Shown: positions 33,374 through 43,730, numbered from the stretch's first letter. The stretch is 64,000 bases of DNA from Thiohalomonas sp041685045 (GCA_041685045.1 JAWLGP010000015.1:1-64000), one strand, 5' to 3'. Notes: generated from the sequence alone by a model not told the origin. Made by a program: numbers and translations.

Positions 33374-34558
33374 TCAGGGTTCTGCGACCACCAGCGGCAC
33401 CTGCATCTCTGCCGCAGAGGTGCCGCCGTGGACGCCGACATGTCGAAACGGTCGCTCGGTTAGCAGCCGATCACGGATGATCCAATTGTCGCGCATGATG
33501 AGCGCGTAATCACCCACTCGCTGTCGCAGGCGCGGATCGGGCCGGCCGCGGCCAAACCAGCCGGCCTCGATGAGGTCGGCGCTGCGGAACAGCTCGACCG
33601 CATCGGCGAGCCGATCTCGTACATAGGCTTCGAACTCGGCTGCCCGACCGTTACGCACGTAACAGAAGGCGGCCCTCGGCTCGCCGCAGAGCGGCAGTAC
33701 CAGGGTCTCGGCGAGGGACGGGTGGTCCTCGAGCCGGAGCGTATGCGCCTCGCTGGAATCAATGAGGCCATGATCGGCGGTGACCAGCACAATGGCGCCG
33801 CTGCCGACGATGCGGTCCAGAAATTCGGCATAGGCTTGGTCAAAGACGGCGAAGTGGCCGCTCACTTGCGGGCTCTCGACCCCATACTGGTGGGCCAGAC
33901 TGTCGAGCTCAGCCCAGTAGGCAAAGGTGTAGGAGCTCCCGCCCTGCAGGACCAGTGTGGCCAGCGTGTCGAAGAAGTGACCGAGGCCGCGGTGTCCATA
34001 GCGTTCGGCCGGGCCTCCGGTGAAGCGGCTGTAGGCGGATTCGGCAATGTACGCTGGCGTCACCACACTGCAGCGTGCGGTGGTCCGCTCCGTCAGCGCC
34101 CGGGCGCCGACGATCTGCTCCGGCCGCACCCCGGCCTCCAGGTAGGATTGCCCTCCGCCACGGGGTACGAACGGCAACACGGCCGCCACGCTTCCCAACT
34201 CGGCCAACCAGGTAAACCAGCCCGTGACGGCATGCTGCTGCGGCGCCACGCCCGTGGCGAAACTGGTGATGGCCGTCGCGGTGGTGGTGGGGAACACCGA
34301 GGTGAGCGTGTCGGTCCAGCCGCTTGCCAGTCGACTGTCCGCGTGGCGCGCGAGCAGCTCGGCGCCGAGGCCATCCGCCACCAGCAGCACCACCGGCCGT
34401 TGTTGCAGCCGGCCCGCCGGCAAGTTCGCCAGCGGCGCATAGCCCGTCTCTCCCGCACCGATGGCGGTCGCCAGCGACGCCATCAGGTTGACGATGCTGT
34501 GTTCGTAATCAGGTAGCAACATCGATTCAGGGACTCTCCAGGCCGATTGGTCGGTCAT
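33374..34558 (-). CDS. Alkaline phosphatase-fold phosphodiesterase/nucleotide pyrophosphatase
   Basis: The 394-residue protein has the metal-binding pattern of type I phosphodiesterases: PVVLLVADGLGAELL with D62, the nucleophile region SVFPTTTATAITSFATG around residue 94, DSLAHQYG, VTADHGLID, and RHVGVHGG near the C-terminus. It lacks a signal peptide, so it should act in the cytosol. The substrate is unknown. The frame stays open far upstream (over typA), but the product-like region starts at 34558; ATG at 34522 is an alternative. Confidence 0.9.
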   Translation of the reverse strand: MTDQSAWRVPESMLLPDYEHSIVNLMASLATAIGAGETGYAPLANLPAGRLQQRPVVLLVADGLGAELLARHADSRLASGWTDTLTSVFPTTTATAITSFATGVAPQQHAVTGWFTWLAELGSVAAVLPFVPRGGGQSYLEAGVRPEQIVGARALTERTTARCSVVTPAYIAESAYSRFTGGPAERYGHRGLGHFFDTLATLVLQGGSSYTFAYWAELDSLAHQYGVESPQVSGHFAVFDQAYAEFLDRIVGSGAIVLVTADHGLIDSSEAHTLRLEDHPSLAETLVLPLCGEPRAAFCYVRNGRAAEFEAYVRDRLADAVELFRSADLIEAGWFGRGRPDPRLRQRVGDYALIMRDNWIIRDRLLTERPFRHVGVHGGTSAAEMQVPLVVAEP

Positions 34559-34613
34559 TCCCACCAAACTATGCACCAAAACCACACACGGTGCGGCCGC
34601 AAGGTGGCAGCTT

Positions 34614-34664
34614 CCGGGTGAACGCATACTCGCAACACGCCTTTGTGAATATGCGTTTACCCTG
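34614..34664. mobile_element. MITE-like element, copy 4, 51-bp internal deletion derivative
   Basis: Only the two terminal inverted repeats (one mismatch in the left) and about 17 bp of interior remain, with an ending that resembles copy 1 (CAACACGCC then ATGCGTTTACCCTG). No target duplication is visible. It sits upstream of typA and ends 40 bp before a TATAAT element. Confidence 0.75.
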
Positions 34665-34703
34665 CTCTGTCGTGGATTTTCCCTCAGCGTCCCCCGGCAG
34701 GTG

Positions 34704-34709
34704 TATAAT
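34704..34709 (+). promoter_or_regulatory. Probable -10 element for typA
   Basis: A perfect TATAAT is placed 36 bp before the typA GTG start. The -35 region is weak (ATTTTC-like). It lies just downstream of the 51-bp MITE remnant, so the insertion may have replaced the original upstream region. Confidence 0.45.
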
Positions 34710-34744
34710 GCCGGCCCCTTACTATTTACCTCGGTTCCACCTTT

Positions 34745-36562
<1,818 letters not shown>

Positions 36563-36577
36563 AGTCCTCAAGGCAGT

Positions 36578-36716
36578 GCAGAAGAAACACCGCCGCAGAG
36601 GCGCAGAGGGTTTATAGTTTTCCGGTCGGGCAGTCGGGCGGGACGTCGAGGCGCCCGTCACCTGGCTAACAGAAAACAAAAAAGCGTTTCTCTGCGCCTC
36701 TGCGGCAAATTTTAAT
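36578..36716. repeat. Intergenic inverted repeat (CCGCAGAGGCGCAGAG type)
   Basis: Arms near 36585-36611 (GCCGCAGAGGCGCAGAGG) and 36686-36711 (CTCTGCGCCTCTGCGGC) pair around a 75-bp loop. It lies between typA and pip. A half-copy of the same word family is at 42411-42450. Confidence 0.8.
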
Positions 36717-36741
36717 CAGCACCCAGTCCGGAAGAAGGCTC

Positions 36742-37692
36742 ATGCGTACGCTCTACCCGGAGATTCAGCCCTACGTTCAGCACAGCCTCGCGGTCGAGGC
36801 ACCGCATGTGTTGCATGTGGAGGAGGCCGGCAATCCATCGGGGATCCCGGTGCTGTTCATCCACGGCGGGCCGGGTGCCGGCTGCGAGGCGTATCACCGC
36901 CGTTTTTTCGACCCCACCCGCTACCGCATCGTCCTTTTCGACCAGCGCGGTTGCGGACGTTCGAAGCCCCACGTCGGTCTGGAGGGGAACGACACCGCGG
37001 CCCTGGTGGCGGACATCGAGGCGATCCGCTGTCATCTCGGCATCGACCGTTGGCTGGTGTTCGGCGGTTCCTGGGGCTCCACCCTGGGCCTGGTCTATGC
37101 CGAAGCTTACCCCGAGCGGGTGTTGGGGCTGGTGCTGCGCGGGATCTTTCTGTGCCGTCCCCACGAGATCCGGTGGTTCTATCAGGAGGGGGCCAGCCGG
37201 TTGTTCCCTGACCTGTGGGAACAGTACCTGGCACCCATCCCGGAGGCCGAGCGTCACGACTTGGTCACCGCCTATCACCGGCGCCTGAACGGCGAAGACG
37301 AGGTGCAGCGTATGGCCGCTGCCAAGGCCTGGTCGCTGTGGGAGGGGCGCACCTCCACCCTGCGCGGCTCCTCCGCCGTTGAGGCCCACTTCGGCGATCC
37401 CTACACCGCGTTGTCGCTGGCGCGCATCGAAAACCACTTCTTCATGCACGACAGCTTCCTGGAGCCGAACCAGATCCTGCGCGATGCCGGGCGCCTTGCG
37501 GGGATTCCCGGCGTTATCGTGCACGGCCGTTACGACGTAGTCTGCCCGATCGAGAACGCCTGGGAACTGCACAAGGCGTGGCCCGGTGCCGAGCTGGTGG
37601 TCGTGCCCGATGCCGGCCATTCGGCGCTGGAGCCCGGAACCGTTGACGCACTGGTGAATACAACCGACCGCTTTGCCGAGCAGTTGGCGTGA
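36742..37692 (+). CDS. pip: Proline iminopeptidase
   Basis: This 316-residue serine peptidase of family S33 removes N-terminal proline from peptides. The alpha/beta hydrolase hallmarks are the oxyanion HGGPGAGC (residues 34-41), nucleophile elbow GGSWGSTLGL (about 110-119), acid RYDVVCPIE and catalytic histidine DAGHSALEPG. There is no signal peptide, so it is cytosolic. The GTG start of dtd overlaps its stop codon by four bases, implying a two-gene operon. Confidence 0.95.
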   Translation: MRTLYPEIQPYVQHSLAVEAPHVLHVEEAGNPSGIPVLFIHGGPGAGCEAYHRRFFDPTRYRIVLFDQRGCGRSKPHVGLEGNDTAALVADIEAIRCHLGIDRWLVFGGSWGSTLGLVYAEAYPERVLGLVLRGIFLCRPHEIRWFYQEGASRLFPDLWEQYLAPIPEAERHDLVTAYHRRLNGEDEVQRMAAAKAWSLWEGRTSTLRGSSAVEAHFGDPYTALSLARIENHFFMHDSFLEPNQILRDAGRLAGIPGVIVHGRYDVVCPIENAWELHKAWPGAELVVVPDAGHSALEPGTVDALVNTTDRFAEQLA

Positions 37693-38126
37693 TCGGCCTC
37701 CTGCAACGGGTGAGCGAGGCCACCGTGCGCGTCGATGGCGAGGTGGTGGGTACCATCGGACGCGGGCTGCTGGTGCTGGTGGGTGTGGAGAAGGGGGATA
37801 CCGAAAAGCAGGCCGACCGCCTGCTCGAGCGACTACTCGGCTATCGCGTGTTCCCCGATGCCGAGGACAAGATGAACCTGTCGGTGGCGGACATCAAAGG
37901 CGGGCTATTGCTGGTGCCGCAGTTCACGTTAGCCGCCGATACCCGCAAGGGAATGCGCCCGAGCTTCACCCCGGCGGCCGACCCGCGCGACGGCCTGCAC
38001 TTGTTCGATTACCTGCTGCAAAGAGCCTGGGAGCGGCATCCGGACGTCCAGAGCGGTCGCTTCGGTGCCGATATGAAGGTGTCGCTCACCAATGACGGCC
38101 CGGTCACCTTCTGGCTCCACGCCTGA
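37689..38126 (+). CDS. dtd: D-aminoacyl-tRNA deacylase
   Basis: The enzyme removes D-amino acids wrongly attached to tRNA. The 145-residue product has the family N-terminus MIGLLQRVSEATVRVDGEVVG, the PQFTLAADTRKGMRPSFTPAA segment that forms the active site (SQFTL in most members, P here), and the C-terminal GPVTFWL. Its GTG start overlaps the stop codon of pip (GTGA). Confidence 0.96.
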   Translation: MIGLLQRVSEATVRVDGEVVGTIGRGLLVLVGVEKGDTEKQADRLLERLLGYRVFPDAEDKMNLSVADIKGGLLLVPQFTLAADTRKGMRPSFTPAADPRDGLHLFDYLLQRAWERHPDVQSGRFGADMKVSLTNDGPVTFWLHA

Positions 38127-38157
38127 TTGGAAAATCCCTACCGATTTTCTCTGCACC

Positions 38158-39042
38158 CTACTCTTTGGCAGGCGGCGGATCGCTGAGGCCGGCCGCTTCC
38201 TGCTCCGCGCGTAGCGCCTCTTCGTCGCGGATGTAGCGGTCGAGGGTCTCGTCCATCGCCTCTTCGCCGTCAAGGTCGTCAGCCTCGCTCTCATTGCTCT
38301 CGGCGCGGCGGGCCACCCGGCGCGAGAAGAATACCCCCACCTCGAACAGCAGCCACATGGGAAGGGCCAGCAGGGTCTGGGAGATGACGTCAGGCGGTGT
38401 CAGCAGCATGCCGATGACGAAGGCGCCGACGAAGATATAGGGGCGCTTTTCCACCAGCGCCTCCGGTGTGGTCACACCACTCCACACCAGCAGGATGGTC
38501 GCGATCGGCACCTCGAAGGCGATGCCGAAGGCAAAGAAGATCTTGAGCACGAAATCGAGGTACTCGCCGATGTCGGTCGCCACCTTGACCCCCTCGGGGG
38601 CCACGGCGATGAAGAACTGGAACATCAGCGGGAATACCACGTAATAGGCGAATGCCATGCCCGCATAGAACAGGCCGGTGCTCGAGACCAACAGCGGCAG
38701 CGCCAGGCGCTTCTCGTGGCTGTAGAGCCCCGGCGCGATAAAGGCCCAGGCCTGATAAAGGATGAACGGCACTGCGGCAAAGATGGAGATCACCAGTGCC
38801 AACTTCATCGGCGTGAAGAAGGTACCGGCGGGTTTGGTGGCGATCATTTCGGCGCCGTCCGGCATGTAAGCCAGCAACGGCTGCGCCAACAGGTTATAGA
38901 GGTCGTTGGCGAACGAGAACAGCAACAGGAAGAGGACGGCCACCACCGCGACGACGCGCAGCAGTCGATCGCGCAACTCCAGCAGATGGGTAATGAACGG
39001 CTGTTCGGCCTCGACGCTGCTATCGGTCGGTTTGGCGGTCAT
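38158..39042 (-). CDS. tatC: Sec-independent protein translocase TatC
   Basis: TatC is the twin-arginine signal receptor of the Tat export system. The 294-residue protein has six transmembrane helices and family motifs FITHLLELRDRLLRV, LVFPLMFQFF-like, FGIAFEVPI and TPPDVISQTLLALPMWLLFEVGVFFSRR. The last 45 residues are an acidic tail longer than in E. coli TatC. The start overlaps tatB by four bases. It is last in the his-hinT-tat run. Confidence 0.96.
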   Translation of the reverse strand: MTAKPTDSSVEAEQPFITHLLELRDRLLRVVAVVAVLFLLLFSFANDLYNLLAQPLLAYMPDGAEMIATKPAGTFFTPMKLALVISIFAAVPFILYQAWAFIAPGLYSHEKRLALPLLVSSTGLFYAGMAFAYYVVFPLMFQFFIAVAPEGVKVATDIGEYLDFVLKIFFAFGIAFEVPIATILLVWSGVTTPEALVEKRPYIFVGAFVIGMLLTPPDVISQTLLALPMWLLFEVGVFFSRRVARRAESNESEADDLDGEEAMDETLDRYIRDEEALRAEQEAAGLSDPPPAKE

Positions 39043-39431
39043 GGGGTGCTGTCGCGGGGCGTGGGCGGGGTGCTATCGGCCGGCTTGTCGTCGGCGGGCA
39101 CGGCATTGGTCGACTGATTCGGCGTCTCCGCCGTGGTCTCCAGCTGTGAACGCGTCTCCTCGAGCTCGGTACGGGTCTTTTCCAACGTGCCCCGGGTTTC
39201 CTCGATGATCTCGTGAACGCCGGCGCTGCGGGCCTGCTCCTCCATGATCCGCTTCAGCTCGTCGGCACGGATCTCCTTGTCGATGTCCGCCTTCACACTG
39301 GCGACGAAGTAGCGCGCCTTGCCGAACCACAGGCCGGCAGTGCGTGCCAGGCGCGGCAGCCGCTCGGGGCCGACCACCAGCAAGGTGATCACCCCGATGA
39401 GGCTCAGTTCCCAAAAGCCGATGTCGAACAT
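39039..39431 (-). CDS. tatB: Sec-independent protein translocase TatB
   Basis: The 130-residue protein begins MFDIGFWELSLIGVITLLVVGPERLP, the TatB N-terminal membrane helix and hinge, followed by an amphipathic helix and a long coiled, charged tail (EETRGTLEKTRTELEETRSQLE). It forms the receptor complex with TatC. ATG at 39431 is chosen as the family N-terminus; the frame extends upstream without similarity. Confidence 0.95.
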   Translation of the reverse strand: MFDIGFWELSLIGVITLLVVGPERLPRLARTAGLWFGKARYFVASVKADIDKEIRADELKRIMEEQARSAGVHEIIEETRGTLEKTRTELEETRSQLETTAETPNQSTNAVPADDKPADSTPPTPRDSTP

Positions 39432-39450
39432 TGAGGTCTTGTTCCGGCGA

Positions 39451-39678
39451 TCAAGCCTTGTCTTTTTCGCGGGTGGCTTCACCCTCGATCACGCTGCCTT
39501 CCGTATTCAGGCGCGCCTGCTGCTCGTCATCCTTTTTCTGGTCGCCTTCCTTCACCGCGCTCTTGAAGTTCTTGATGGCACTGCCCAGGTCGCCGCCCAT
39601 ATTGCGCAGTTTCTTGGTCCCGAACAGCAGCAGGACGATGGCCAGGATGATCACAAGCTGCCAAATGCTAATACCCAT
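39451..39678 (-). CDS. tatA: Sec-independent protein translocase TatA
   Basis: The 75-residue pore-forming subunit starts MGISIWQLVIILAIVLLLFGTKKLRNMGGDLGSAIKNFKSAVKEG, matching the TatA helix-hinge-amphipathic helix. The tail is charged. It is 19 bp upstream of tatB on the minus strand and 21 bp after hinT. Confidence 0.96.
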   Translation of the reverse strand: MGISIWQLVIILAIVLLLFGTKKLRNMGGDLGSAIKNFKSAVKEGDQKKDDEQQARLNTEGSVIEGEATREKDKA

Positions 39679-39699
39679 TACGCTACTCCGGTTATAGAT

Positions 39700-40035
39700 T
39701 TAGAAGCCCGGCAGGCCACTGCCGCCGAGCAGATGTACGTGGAGGTGGAATACCTCCTGCCCGCCACCCTTGCCGGTGTTGATGATGGTCCGGAATCCGG
39801 TCGTCAGGCCCTGCTCCCGGGCGATGGTCGGCAGTAGCCGCGAGATGTGACCCATCAGACCGTCATGTTCCGGGCGAAGTTCTTCCAGGCTGGCAATGTG
39901 CTGCCGCGGGACCACCAGCAGGTGAACCGGCGCCTTGGGCGCGATATCGCGGAACACGACGACCTGATCGTCCTCGTAAACCTTGTCCGCCGGGATTTCG
40001 CCGGCGACGATCTTGCAGAAGATACAGTCGCTCAT
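39700..40035 (-). CDS. hinT: HIT-family purine nucleoside phosphoramidase
   Basis: The 111-residue HinT-type protein hydrolyses adenosine phosphoramidates. It starts MSDCIFCKIVAGEIPADKVYEDD with the zinc-like CxxC of the family, and its histidine triad is HLHVHLL near residues 97-103. The start overlaps the hisE stop by four bases. Location between hisE and tatA is common in gammaproteobacteria. Confidence 0.95.
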   Translation of the reverse strand: MSDCIFCKIVAGEIPADKVYEDDQVVVFRDIAPKAPVHLLVVPRQHIASLEELRPEHDGLMGHISRLLPTIAREQGLTTGFRTIINTGKGGGQEVFHLHVHLLGGSGLPGF

Positions 40036-40352
40036 GACTTGCCTCGGTTTGCCTTCTCTTCCAGGCCGGACAATCCGAACCGGCGCTCCAGTTCAGCCAG
40101 CACCTGGGCGGGTTCAAGCCCCAGATGTTTCAGCATGACCAGGGTATGGAACCAGAGGTCGGCGGTCTCATAGATGACCTCGGCGCTGTTTCCCCCCTTG
40201 GCGGCGATGACGGTCTCGGTCGCCTCTTCGCCGACCTTCTTTAGTATGCTGTCCAGCCCCTTGGCATACAACTTGGCCACGTAGGAAGTTTCCGGGTCGG
40301 CCCCTTTGCGCGCTTCCAGGATTTGCGCCAGCTGTTCAAAGACGTCACTCAT
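40032..40352 (-). CDS. hisE: Phosphoribosyl-ATP pyrophosphatase
   Basis: The second enzyme of histidine synthesis. The 106-residue all-alpha MazG-like protein has KVGEEATETVIAAKGG and IYETADLWFHTLVMLKHLGL, the metal-binding EExxE/ExxD pattern. It overlaps hisI by four bases, and both functions are fused in many other bacteria. Confidence 0.96.
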   Translation of the reverse strand: MSDVFEQLAQILEARKGADPETSYVAKLYAKGLDSILKKVGEEATETVIAAKGGNSAEVIYETADLWFHTLVMLKHLGLEPAQVLAELERRFGLSGLEEKANRGKS

Positions 40353-40735
40353 TTATAGATCGCTTTCGGGTCCTTGAGGACGGGATCCACGTCGGTCCAG
40401 TCGCCGTCACGCAGTTCCCGGTAGAAGCAGCTCTCCCGCCCGGTGTGGCAGGCGATGCCGCCCAGTTGTTCGATATCGAGCAGGATCACGTCGGCATCAC
40501 AGTCGGTGCGGATGCGCTTTACCCGCTGCACATGCCCGGATTCCTCGCCCTTCGGCCAGAGCTTGTTGCGGGAGCGCGACCAATAGATTGCCCGACCCTC
40601 GGCCGCGGTCAGCTCAAGCGCCTCCCGGTTCATCCAGGCTACCATCAGCACCCGGCCGCTCTCATGGTCCTGCGCAATCGCCGGCACCAGCCCATCGGCG
40701 CCCCACTTGATGTCGTCCAGCCAAGCTTCATTCAT
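40349..40735 (-). CDS. hisI: Phosphoribosyl-AMP cyclohydrolase
   Basis: The third histidine enzyme opens the adenine ring of phosphoribosyl-AMP. The 128-residue product has WMNREAL, GRAIYWSRSRNKLWPKGEESGH, DCDADVILL and CHTGRESCFYR, with zinc- and magnesium-binding residues. ATG at 40735 (MNEAWLDDIKW) is chosen; the frame extends upstream into a repeat that is not coding. It overlaps hisE. Confidence 0.96.
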   Translation of the reverse strand: MNEAWLDDIKWGADGLVPAIAQDHESGRVLMVAWMNREALELTAAEGRAIYWSRSRNKLWPKGEESGHVQRVKRIRTDCDADVILLDIEQLGGIACHTGRESCFYRELRDGDWTDVDPVLKDPKAIYK

Positions 40736-40742
40736 TTCAAAA

Positions 40743-40860
40743 CCCAACGCAAAGACGCAATGACGCAAAGAACGCAAAGGCGAATACGGTGAACGGCGCC
40801 CCGATAATGCGCACGCTAAACTCTTTGCGCGCTTCGCGTCTTCGCGCCTTTGCGTCGAAA
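40743..40860. repeat. Inverted repeat inside the his gene run (AACGCAAAGACGC type)
   Basis: The left arm of about 40744-40785 (iterated CGCAAAG words) and right arm about 40817-40860 (CTTTGCG words) flank a loop of about 30 bp. It separates hisF from hisI and is of the same family as the element at 5779-5946, including the final GAAAGCTTTT. It could form a strong mRNA hairpin between the two cistrons. Confidence 0.85.
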
Positions 40861-40865
40861 GCTTT

Positions 40866-41639
40866 TCACAGCCGCACCTCGATGCCGGCCTCCGCCATGC
40901 GGCGTTTGGCCTGTTCGATGGTGTACTCACCGAAATGGAAGATACTCGCCGCCAATACCGCTTCGGCGTGGCCTTCGGTGATGCCGTCCACCAGGTGGTT
41001 GAGGTTGCCGACCCCGCCGGAGGCGATCACCGGCACGTGCACCGCGTCGGAGACGGAGCGCGTCAGGGCCAGATCGAAGCCCACTTTGGTACCGTCCCGA
41101 TCCATGCTGGTCAACAGGATCTCGCCGGCGCCGTAATCGACCATCTTCCGGGCCCAGGCCACCGCATCGATTCCGGTCGGCTTGCGTCCGCCATGGGTGA
41201 AGATCTCCCATCGCTCCGGTTCGCCGTCGGGGCTGACCCGCTTGGCGTCGATGGCGACCACGATGCACTGGGAACCGAAGCGCTCGGCTGCCTCTTTCAC
41301 GAACTCCGGATTGAATACCGCAGCGGTATTGATCGCCACCTTGTCCGCCCCGGCGTTCAGCATCCGGCGGATGTCCTCGCTTTTGCGGATGCCGCCACCC
41401 ACGGTCAGCGGAATGAACACCTGTCCGGCCACCTGCTCGACCACGTGCACCATGGTCTCCCGCTCGTCGGAGGAGGCGGTGATGTCGAGGAAGGTGATCT
41501 CGTCGGCGCCCTGCTCGTCATAGCGACGGGCGATCTCGACCGGGTCGCCGGCATCGCGGATCTCAAGGAATTTCACCCCCTTGACCACCCGCCCGGCATC
41601 GACATCGAGACAGGGAATGATGCGTTTCGCTAAAGCCAT
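40866..41639 (-). CDS. hisF: Imidazole glycerol phosphate synthase subunit HisF
   Basis: The cyclase subunit uses ammonia from HisH to form imidazole glycerol phosphate. The 257-residue TIM barrel begins MALAKRIIPCLDVDAGRVVKG with catalytic D12, and shows VGGGIRKSEDI, VVAIDAKRV and ASGGVGNLNHL. hisA lies 15 bp upstream. Confidence 0.97.
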   Translation of the reverse strand: MALAKRIIPCLDVDAGRVVKGVKFLEIRDAGDPVEIARRYDEQGADEITFLDITASSDERETMVHVVEQVAGQVFIPLTVGGGIRKSEDIRRMLNAGADKVAINTAAVFNPEFVKEAAERFGSQCIVVAIDAKRVSPDGEPERWEIFTHGGRKPTGIDAVAWARKMVDYGAGEILLTSMDRDGTKVGFDLALTRSVSDAVHVPVIASGGVGNLNHLVDGITEGHAEAVLAASIFHFGEYTIEQAKRRMAEAGIEVRL

Positions 41640-41654
41640 CGAATCGTCACGGGT

Positions 41655-42389
41655 TCAGCAGAGCTCGTCCGCCAGCTTCTGGCCGGCGGCGAAGTCGAGG
41701 GTGCCTTCGTAGATGGCGCGACCGGTGATCGCGCCCATGATCCCTTCGTCGGCGACCGCACACAGGGCGCGGATGTCGTCGACGTTGGTGATGCCGCCGG
41801 AGGCGACTACGGGGATGGAGATCGCCTGCGCCAGCTTCACGGTGGCCTCGATGTTGACCCCGGTCATCATGCCGTCGCGGCCGATGTCGGTGTAGACAAT
41901 CGCCTCGACGCCGTCGTCCTGGAAGCGCTGCGCCAGGTCGATGACGTCATGCTTGGAGAGCTTGGACCAGCCGTCGATGGCGACGCGGCCGTCTTTGGCG
42001 TCCAGCCCGACAATCACGTGGCCGGGGAATTCGCTGCACAGATTGCCAACGAAACCGGGGTGGTTCACCGCCTTGGTGCCGATGATCACATACTGCACCC
42101 CTGCTGCCAGATAGGCCTCGACCGTCTCTTCGTCGCGGATACCGCCACCGACCTGGATCGGCAGGTCGGGATGCGCCTCGGCAATGGCGCGAATGACCTC
42201 GCCATTGACCGGGCGTCCGTCGAAGGCGCCGTTCAGGTCCACCAGGTGCAGCCGCCGTGCACCGGCGTCCACCCAGCGGGAGGCCATCGCCACCGGGTCG
42301 TCGGAAAAGACCGTCGAATCCTCCATGCGGCCCTGCCGCAGGCGGACACACTTGCCATCCTTCAGGTCGATGGCCGGGATCAGCAGCAT
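41655..42389 (-). CDS. hisA: 1-(5-phosphoribosyl)-5-[(5-phosphoribosylamino)methylideneamino]imidazole-4-carboxamide isomerase
   Basis: This 244-residue TIM barrel catalyses the Amadori rearrangement step of histidine synthesis. Its start MLLIPAIDLKDGKCVRL carries catalytic D8; VGGGIRDEETV and YTDIGRDGMMTG follow. AAGGAA upstream of ATG 42389 supports the start. An upstream frame extension is not family-like. Confidence 0.97.
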   Translation of the reverse strand: MLLIPAIDLKDGKCVRLRQGRMEDSTVFSDDPVAMASRWVDAGARRLHLVDLNGAFDGRPVNGEVIRAIAEAHPDLPIQVGGGIRDEETVEAYLAAGVQYVIIGTKAVNHPGFVGNLCSEFPGHVIVGLDAKDGRVAIDGWSKLSKHDVIDLAQRFQDDGVEAIVYTDIGRDGMMTGVNIEATVKLAQAISIPVVASGGITNVDDIRALCAVADEGIMGAITGRAIYEGTLDFAAGQKLADELC

Positions 42390-42410
42390 TGTTGTTTCCT
42401 TAACGTCAGT

Positions 42411-42450
42411 AGAAAAGCGCCGCACAGGCGCCGAGGCGCAGAGGGTCGTT
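42411..42450. repeat. Half copy of an intergenic repeat word
   Basis: This short GC-rich segment (GCGCCGCACAGGCGCCGAGGCGCAGAGG region) matches one arm of the element at 36578-36716. It lies between hisH and hisA on the minus strand. The second arm is missing. Confidence 0.5.
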
Positions 42451-42474
42451 GGTGAGCGGCTGGTGTGGTCACGG

Positions 42475-43122
42475 TCAAAACGTGCCATCCCAGGCCAGGA
42501 AGTTGGCATACAGGGCGAGCCCGGCATGCTGGCTCTTCTCCGGGTGGAACTGCACGGCGAACACATTGTCGCGTGCCACCGCGGCGGTGATGTTCACCCC
42601 GTGGCGGGTGGTGGCCATGGTCAGCGCGGCATCGTCCGGCTGCACGTAGTAGCTGTGCACGAAATAGAAGCGGCTGTCCTGGGTGATCCCTTCCCACAGT
42701 GGGTGCGGTTGGGTCTGGTGAACCTGATTCCAGCCCATATGCGGTACCTTCAGCGCCGCGCCGGTGGCCGGGTCGCGCAGGTCGTCGCCGAAGAAGGTGA
42801 CTTTGCCGGGCAGAACACCAAGGCACTCGGTGCCGCCGTTCTCGTCGGAAAACCCCATCAACGCCTGCATGCCGACGCAGACACCCAGCAGCGGCTTGCT
42901 GCGGATGGCCTCCAGCACGACTTGGTCAATCCCGAGCCGGCGGATCTCGCCCATGCAGTCACGGATGGCGCCGACCCCGGGCAAAACCACCCGATCGGCG
43001 GCGAGGATCGTCTGCGGGTCCGGGGTGACGATCACCCGCGAAGCCCGGCCGGTGGCCTCCAGGGCCTTGGCGACCGAGTGCAGGTTGCCCATGCCGTAAT
43101 CGATAACAGCGACAGTACTCAT
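42475..43122 (-). CDS. hisH: Imidazole glycerol phosphate synthase subunit HisH
   Basis: The glutaminase subunit feeds ammonia to HisF. The 215-residue class I amidotransferase has the nucleophile C82 in LLGVCVGMQALMG, the oxyanion PGVGA and the catalytic pair in VQFHPEKSQ. It starts 14 bp after the hisB stop. Confidence 0.97.
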   Translation of the reverse strand: MSTVAVIDYGMGNLHSVAKALEATGRASRVIVTPDPQTILAADRVVLPGVGAIRDCMGEIRRLGIDQVVLEAIRSKPLLGVCVGMQALMGFSDENGGTECLGVLPGKVTFFGDDLRDPATGAALKVPHMGWNQVHQTQPHPLWEGITQDSRFYFVHSYYVQPDDAALTMATTRHGVNITAAVARDNVFAVQFHPEKSQHAGLALYANFLAWDGTF

Positions 43123-43136
43123 TGAAGGAGGGTGCT

Positions 43137-43730
43137 TTACAGGCTGCCTTTGGTGGAGGGGGTGACCCCTTGCATGCGGGGGTCGGGTTCCAGCGCCATG
43201 CGCAAGGCCCGTCCCAACGCCTTGAAGATCGTCTCGGCAATATGATGGGCGTTGACGCCGCGGAGGCAGTCCACGTGCAGGGTGATCCCGGCGTGATTGA
43301 CCAGCCCACGGAAGAACTCGCCGAACAGTTCGGTATCGAACTCGCCGATGCGGGCGCGGGGAAAATCGGCGTGGAACTCCAGTCCCGGGCGTCCCGAAAA
43401 ATCCACCACGACTCGCGACAGGGCTTCGTCCAGGGGCACGTAGGCGTGGCCATAACGGCGAATGCCTTTCTTGTCGCCGACCGCCTTGGACAGCGCCTGG
43501 CCCAGGGTGATGCCGATGTCCTCCACCGTGTGGTGGGCATCGATGTGCAGGTCGCCCTTGGCCTCGATGGTCAGGTCCAGCATGCCATGGCGCGCCACCT
43601 GGTCGAGCATGTGCTCGAGGAATGGGACTCCGGTCTGGAAACGGCCCTCGCCGCGACCGTCGAGATTGACGCTCACCTGCACCTGCGTCTCCAGCGTCTC
43701 ACGTCCCACACTGGCACGGCGCTCGGACAT
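43137..43730 (-). CDS. hisB: Imidazoleglycerol-phosphate dehydratase
   Basis: The 197-residue monofunctional dehydratase lacks the phosphatase domain of enterobacterial HisB. Metal-binding histidine motifs HHTVED, EHMLDQVARHG and NAHHIAE are present. ATG at 43730 (MSERRASVGRET) fits the family; the upstream frame is not similar. It is first in the minus-strand run, so the his promoter probably lies at about 43731-43865, shared with the divergent fnr gene. Confidence 0.97.
   Translation of the reverse strand: MSERRASVGRETLETQVQVSVNLDGRGEGRFQTGVPFLEHMLDQVARHGMLDLTIEAKGDLHIDAHHTVEDIGITLGQALSKAVGDKKGIRRYGHAYVPLDEALSRVVVDFSGRPGLEFHADFPRARIGEFDTELFGEFFRGLVNHAGITLHVDCLRGVNAHHIAETIFKALGRALRMALEPDPRMQGVTPSTKGSL

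Noticed and set aside
36578..36716. Long inverted repeats considered as intrinsic terminators
   Set aside because: Most lack a U-tract after the stem, and two lie inside operons, so they are listed as repeats.
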